64,000 bases of DNA, taken from Nonomuraea solani. Its GTDB lineage: Bacteria > Actinomycetota > Actinomycetes > Streptosporangiales > Streptosporangiaceae. Each line of letters starts with the position of its first letter. The first letter of the stretch is position 1. The stretch lies in assembly GCF_900108335.1 (NCBI RefSeq), contig NZ_FNVT01000003.1:248001-312000 (forward strand), written 5' to 3'. A program made the translations under genes and the position numbers. Of the stretch, positions 62,455 through 64,000 are shown piece by piece. The notes below the pieces were generated by a model that saw nothing but the letters and a program-made list of their open reading frames with translations, ran no database searches and was not told the origin of the DNA.

Positions 62455-63102
62455 TCAGTCGTCAGTGGCGACGTAACCGATGATGCCGCGCAGCTTCTCC
62501 ACCGGGATGGCTCCGCGCCGCAGCAGCCGGGGCACGGCGGTGGTGAGGTCGAGGATGGTGGAGGGCGTGTGGTCGGTGGTCTTTCCGCCGTCGAGGTAGA
62601 CCGCGACCGAGTCGCCGAGTTGCTCTTCCGCGTCCTCCGCCGTGGTGGCGGCGGGCGAGCCGGAGCGGTTGGCGCTGGAGACGGCCATGGGGCCGGTCTC
62701 CTTGAGCAGGTCGAGCGCCACCGGGTGGAGCGGCATCCGGATGGCCACCGTCCCCTTGGTGTCACCCAGGTCCCAGGAAAGGGCCCTGTTGGCCTTGCAG
62801 ACGAGCGTGAGCGGCCCCGGCCAGAACGCGTCTATCAAATCCTGCCCGTACGGCCCGAGGTCGTCTATGAGCGCTGTGGCGGCTCTGACGGTGCCCACGA
62901 GCACGGGCGGCGGCATGTCACGGCCCCGCCCCTTGGCGTCGAGCAGCGCGGTGACGGCCGCCGGCGTGAAGGCGTCGGCGCCGATGCCGTAGACGGTGTC
63001 GGTCGGCAGCACCACGAGCTCGCCGCGGCGTACGGCGGCCGCGGCCTCCGTGAGACCCTCGGTCCGCTGCTCGAGGTCGGAGCAGTCATAACGTCTTCCC
63101 AC
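62455..63102 (-). CDS. Threonylcarbamoyl-AMP synthase (Sua5/YrdC/TsaC)
   Basis: Makes threonylcarbamoyl-AMP for the universal t6A37 modification of ANN-decoding tRNAs. The 215-residue single YrdC domain has VVLPTDTVYGIGADAF, AKGRGRDMPPPVLVG, FWPGPLTLV, IRMPLHP and the SSANRSGSPA motif. The GTG start at 63102 is chosen for AGGA 8 bp upstream; an ATG at 63111 is also in frame. It follows prmC by 10 bp in the conserved prfA-prmC-sua5 order. Confidence 0.93.
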   Translation of the reverse strand: MGRRYDCSDLEQRTEGLTEAAAAVRRGELVVLPTDTVYGIGADAFTPAAVTALLDAKGRGRDMPPPVLVGTVRAATALIDDLGPYGQDLIDAFWPGPLTLVCKANRALSWDLGDTKGTVAIRMPLHPVALDLLKETGPMAVSSANRSGSPAATTAEDAEEQLGDSVAVYLDGGKTTDHTPSTILDLTTAVPRLLRRGAIPVEKLRGIIGYVATDD

Positions 63103-63112
63103 GGCGTGCATC

Positions 63113-63967
63113 CTAGTCCTGGCCGAGTCTGGCGGTGACGAAGCGGTCCCTTCGCGTGAGGTCCTGGCGCAGGCGCACGTCGCGCCAGCCGTGGTCCTCG
63201 GGGAAGGTCAGGTAGACGGCCCTGCCCTGCTCGTCGGCGTGCTCGACGGCCATCCAGCCGCCGGGGCGCAGCAGCCGGCGGGCCGTGCGCTCGACCGCGC
63301 GCACCTCGCCGAGCCCGTCGTCGCCCGATCCGTAGAGCGCCCTGGACGGGTCGTAGTCGCGCACCTCGGGGTCGCGCGGGATCGCGCCGGGCGGGATGTA
63401 GGGCGGGTTGGAGATGACCAGGTCGACCTTGCCGTTGAGCTCGGGCAGAGCGGAGGCGAGGTCTTCCGGATGCAGGTGCGTGCGGCCCTGGCCGAGCTCG
63501 GAGATGTTGCGCTTGGCCCAGGTGTAGGCCTCGGGATCGACCTCGACGGCGTGCACCTCGGCCAGCGCCACCTCCTGGGCGATCGACAGCGCGATCGCGC
63601 CCGAGCCGGTGCCGAGGTCGACCACGAGCGGCGCGGTGACGTCCATCTCGCGCAGGGTCTCGATGGCCCAGCCGGCCACCACCTCGGTCTCGGGGCGTGG
63701 CACGAACACGCCGGGCCCGACGGCGAGCTCCAGGTAACGGAAGTAGGCGTGCCCGGTGATGTGCTGCAGCGGCTCACGGGCCTCGCGGCGGGCGACGCCC
63801 TCCCAGAACAGGGCGTCGAATTCGCCGTCCCTGACGGTGTGGAGCTCGCTTCTGCGCACGCCGTGGACGAATGCCGCGATCTCCTCCGCGTCCGTGCGTG
63901 GTGAAGGCACACCTGCCTCGGCCAGCCGGGCGGTGGCTAGGGCGATCTCGTCCAGCAGAAATGTCAT
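63113..63967 (-). CDS. prmC: Peptide chain release factor N5-glutamine methyltransferase
   Basis: Methylates the GGQ glutamine of release factors. The 284-residue protein has the helical N-terminal domain, FVPRPETEVVAGW, the SAM loop VVDLGTGSGAIALS and the catalytic NPPY (residues 187-190) in SNPPYIPPGAI. Its ATG overlaps the stop of the upstream gene by 4 bp (ATGA), the usual prfA-prmC coupling. Confidence 0.96.
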   Translation of the reverse strand: MTFLLDEIALATARLAEAGVPSPRTDAEEIAAFVHGVRRSELHTVRDGEFDALFWEGVARREAREPLQHITGHAYFRYLELAVGPGVFVPRPETEVVAGWAIETLREMDVTAPLVVDLGTGSGAIALSIAQEVALAEVHAVEVDPEAYTWAKRNISELGQGRTHLHPEDLASALPELNGKVDLVISNPPYIPPGAIPRDPEVRDYDPSRALYGSGDDGLGEVRAVERTARRLLRPGGWMAVEHADEQGRAVYLTFPEDHGWRDVRLRQDLTRRDRFVTARLGQD

Positions 63968-64000
63968 GAGTGTTGTGCGAGCTTCTCCGCCATCTCGGCG
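63964..64000 (-). CDS. prfA: C-terminal end of peptide chain release factor 1 (partial)
   Basis: Only the last 11-12 codons are inside the window, reading AEMAEKLAQHS and TGA at 63966-63964. The identity is inferred from position: prfA precedes prmC almost universally, with the same 4-bp overlap. The residues seen are compatible with the variable RF1 C-terminus but not diagnostic. Confidence 0.6.
   Translation of the reverse strand, partial: AEMAEKLAQHS

Overview
This is a GC-rich actinobacterial chromosome segment. It most likely comes from the Streptosporangiales (Nonomuraea/Streptosporangium-like), judging by codon use, frequent GTG starts, leaderless-looking promoters and gene content; the genus is an inference. 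No rRNA, tRNA, CRISPR array or intact insertion sequence was seen. The window begins inside an IclR-type regulator gene and ends inside what is probably prfA.

Layout. 0-3.9 kb: glycerol catabolism (IclR/GylR-like regulator end, glpK, glpD) plus a conserved unknown. 3.9-8.5 kb: a dehalogenase-like hydrolase, then a minus-strand run MarR - YbbN-like thioredoxin/TPR protein - cytidylate-kinase-like protein - malic enzyme. 8.7-24 kb: accessory region with a membrane protein and DUF4230 protein, a MarR/epoxide hydrolase/reductase operon, gene remnants, secreted and esterase-like hydrolases, a LysR/isochorismatase-like divergent pair, a TipA-like MerR regulator with a DUF2268 metalloprotease, and a HAD phosphatase. 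24-25.7 kb: thiolase and methylmalonyl-CoA epimerase. 25.9-41.6 kb: DivIVA-like coiled-coil protein, AI-2E-type exporter, hydrolases, SDR, and a large two-gene surface system (LamG protein plus 2082-residue RHS protein). 41.6-48.9 kb: nucS, aldehyde dehydrogenase and TetR, STAS protein, ABC exporter with histidine kinase, PduO-type adenosyltransferase. 48.9-57.1 kb: DUF2550 gene and the complete ATP synthase operon. 57.2-64 kb: wecA, glyA, a WXG-like protein pair, sua5, prmC, end of prfA.

The backbone prfA-prmC-sua5-wecA-atp operon-DUF2550-pduO-nucS-epimerase-thiolase-thioredoxin matches the order I recall from Mycobacterium tuberculosis (Rv1299 to Rv1324). The blocks that break this order here are therefore probably lineage-specific insertions. 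They are the 59.9-62.4 kb WXG-like pair, the 42.3-48.2 kb metabolic/transport block, the 26-41 kb RHS block and the 8.5-24 kb block.

The most interesting items are: (1) a WXG100-like small protein overlapping the gene for a 699-residue low-complexity protein that carries two copies of an unfamiliar LDALQT/HRDI module; (2) a LamG + RHS pair whose RHS tail has 8-residue basic repeats, with a strong terminator and no visible immunity gene after it; (3) a textbook MerR promoter (19-bp spacer filled by a perfect palindrome) driving a DUF2268 protease and a TipA-like regulator; (4) a junction where two truncated genes face each other at about 15.6 kb; and (5) several operator palindromes next to MarR, TetR and IclR family genes.
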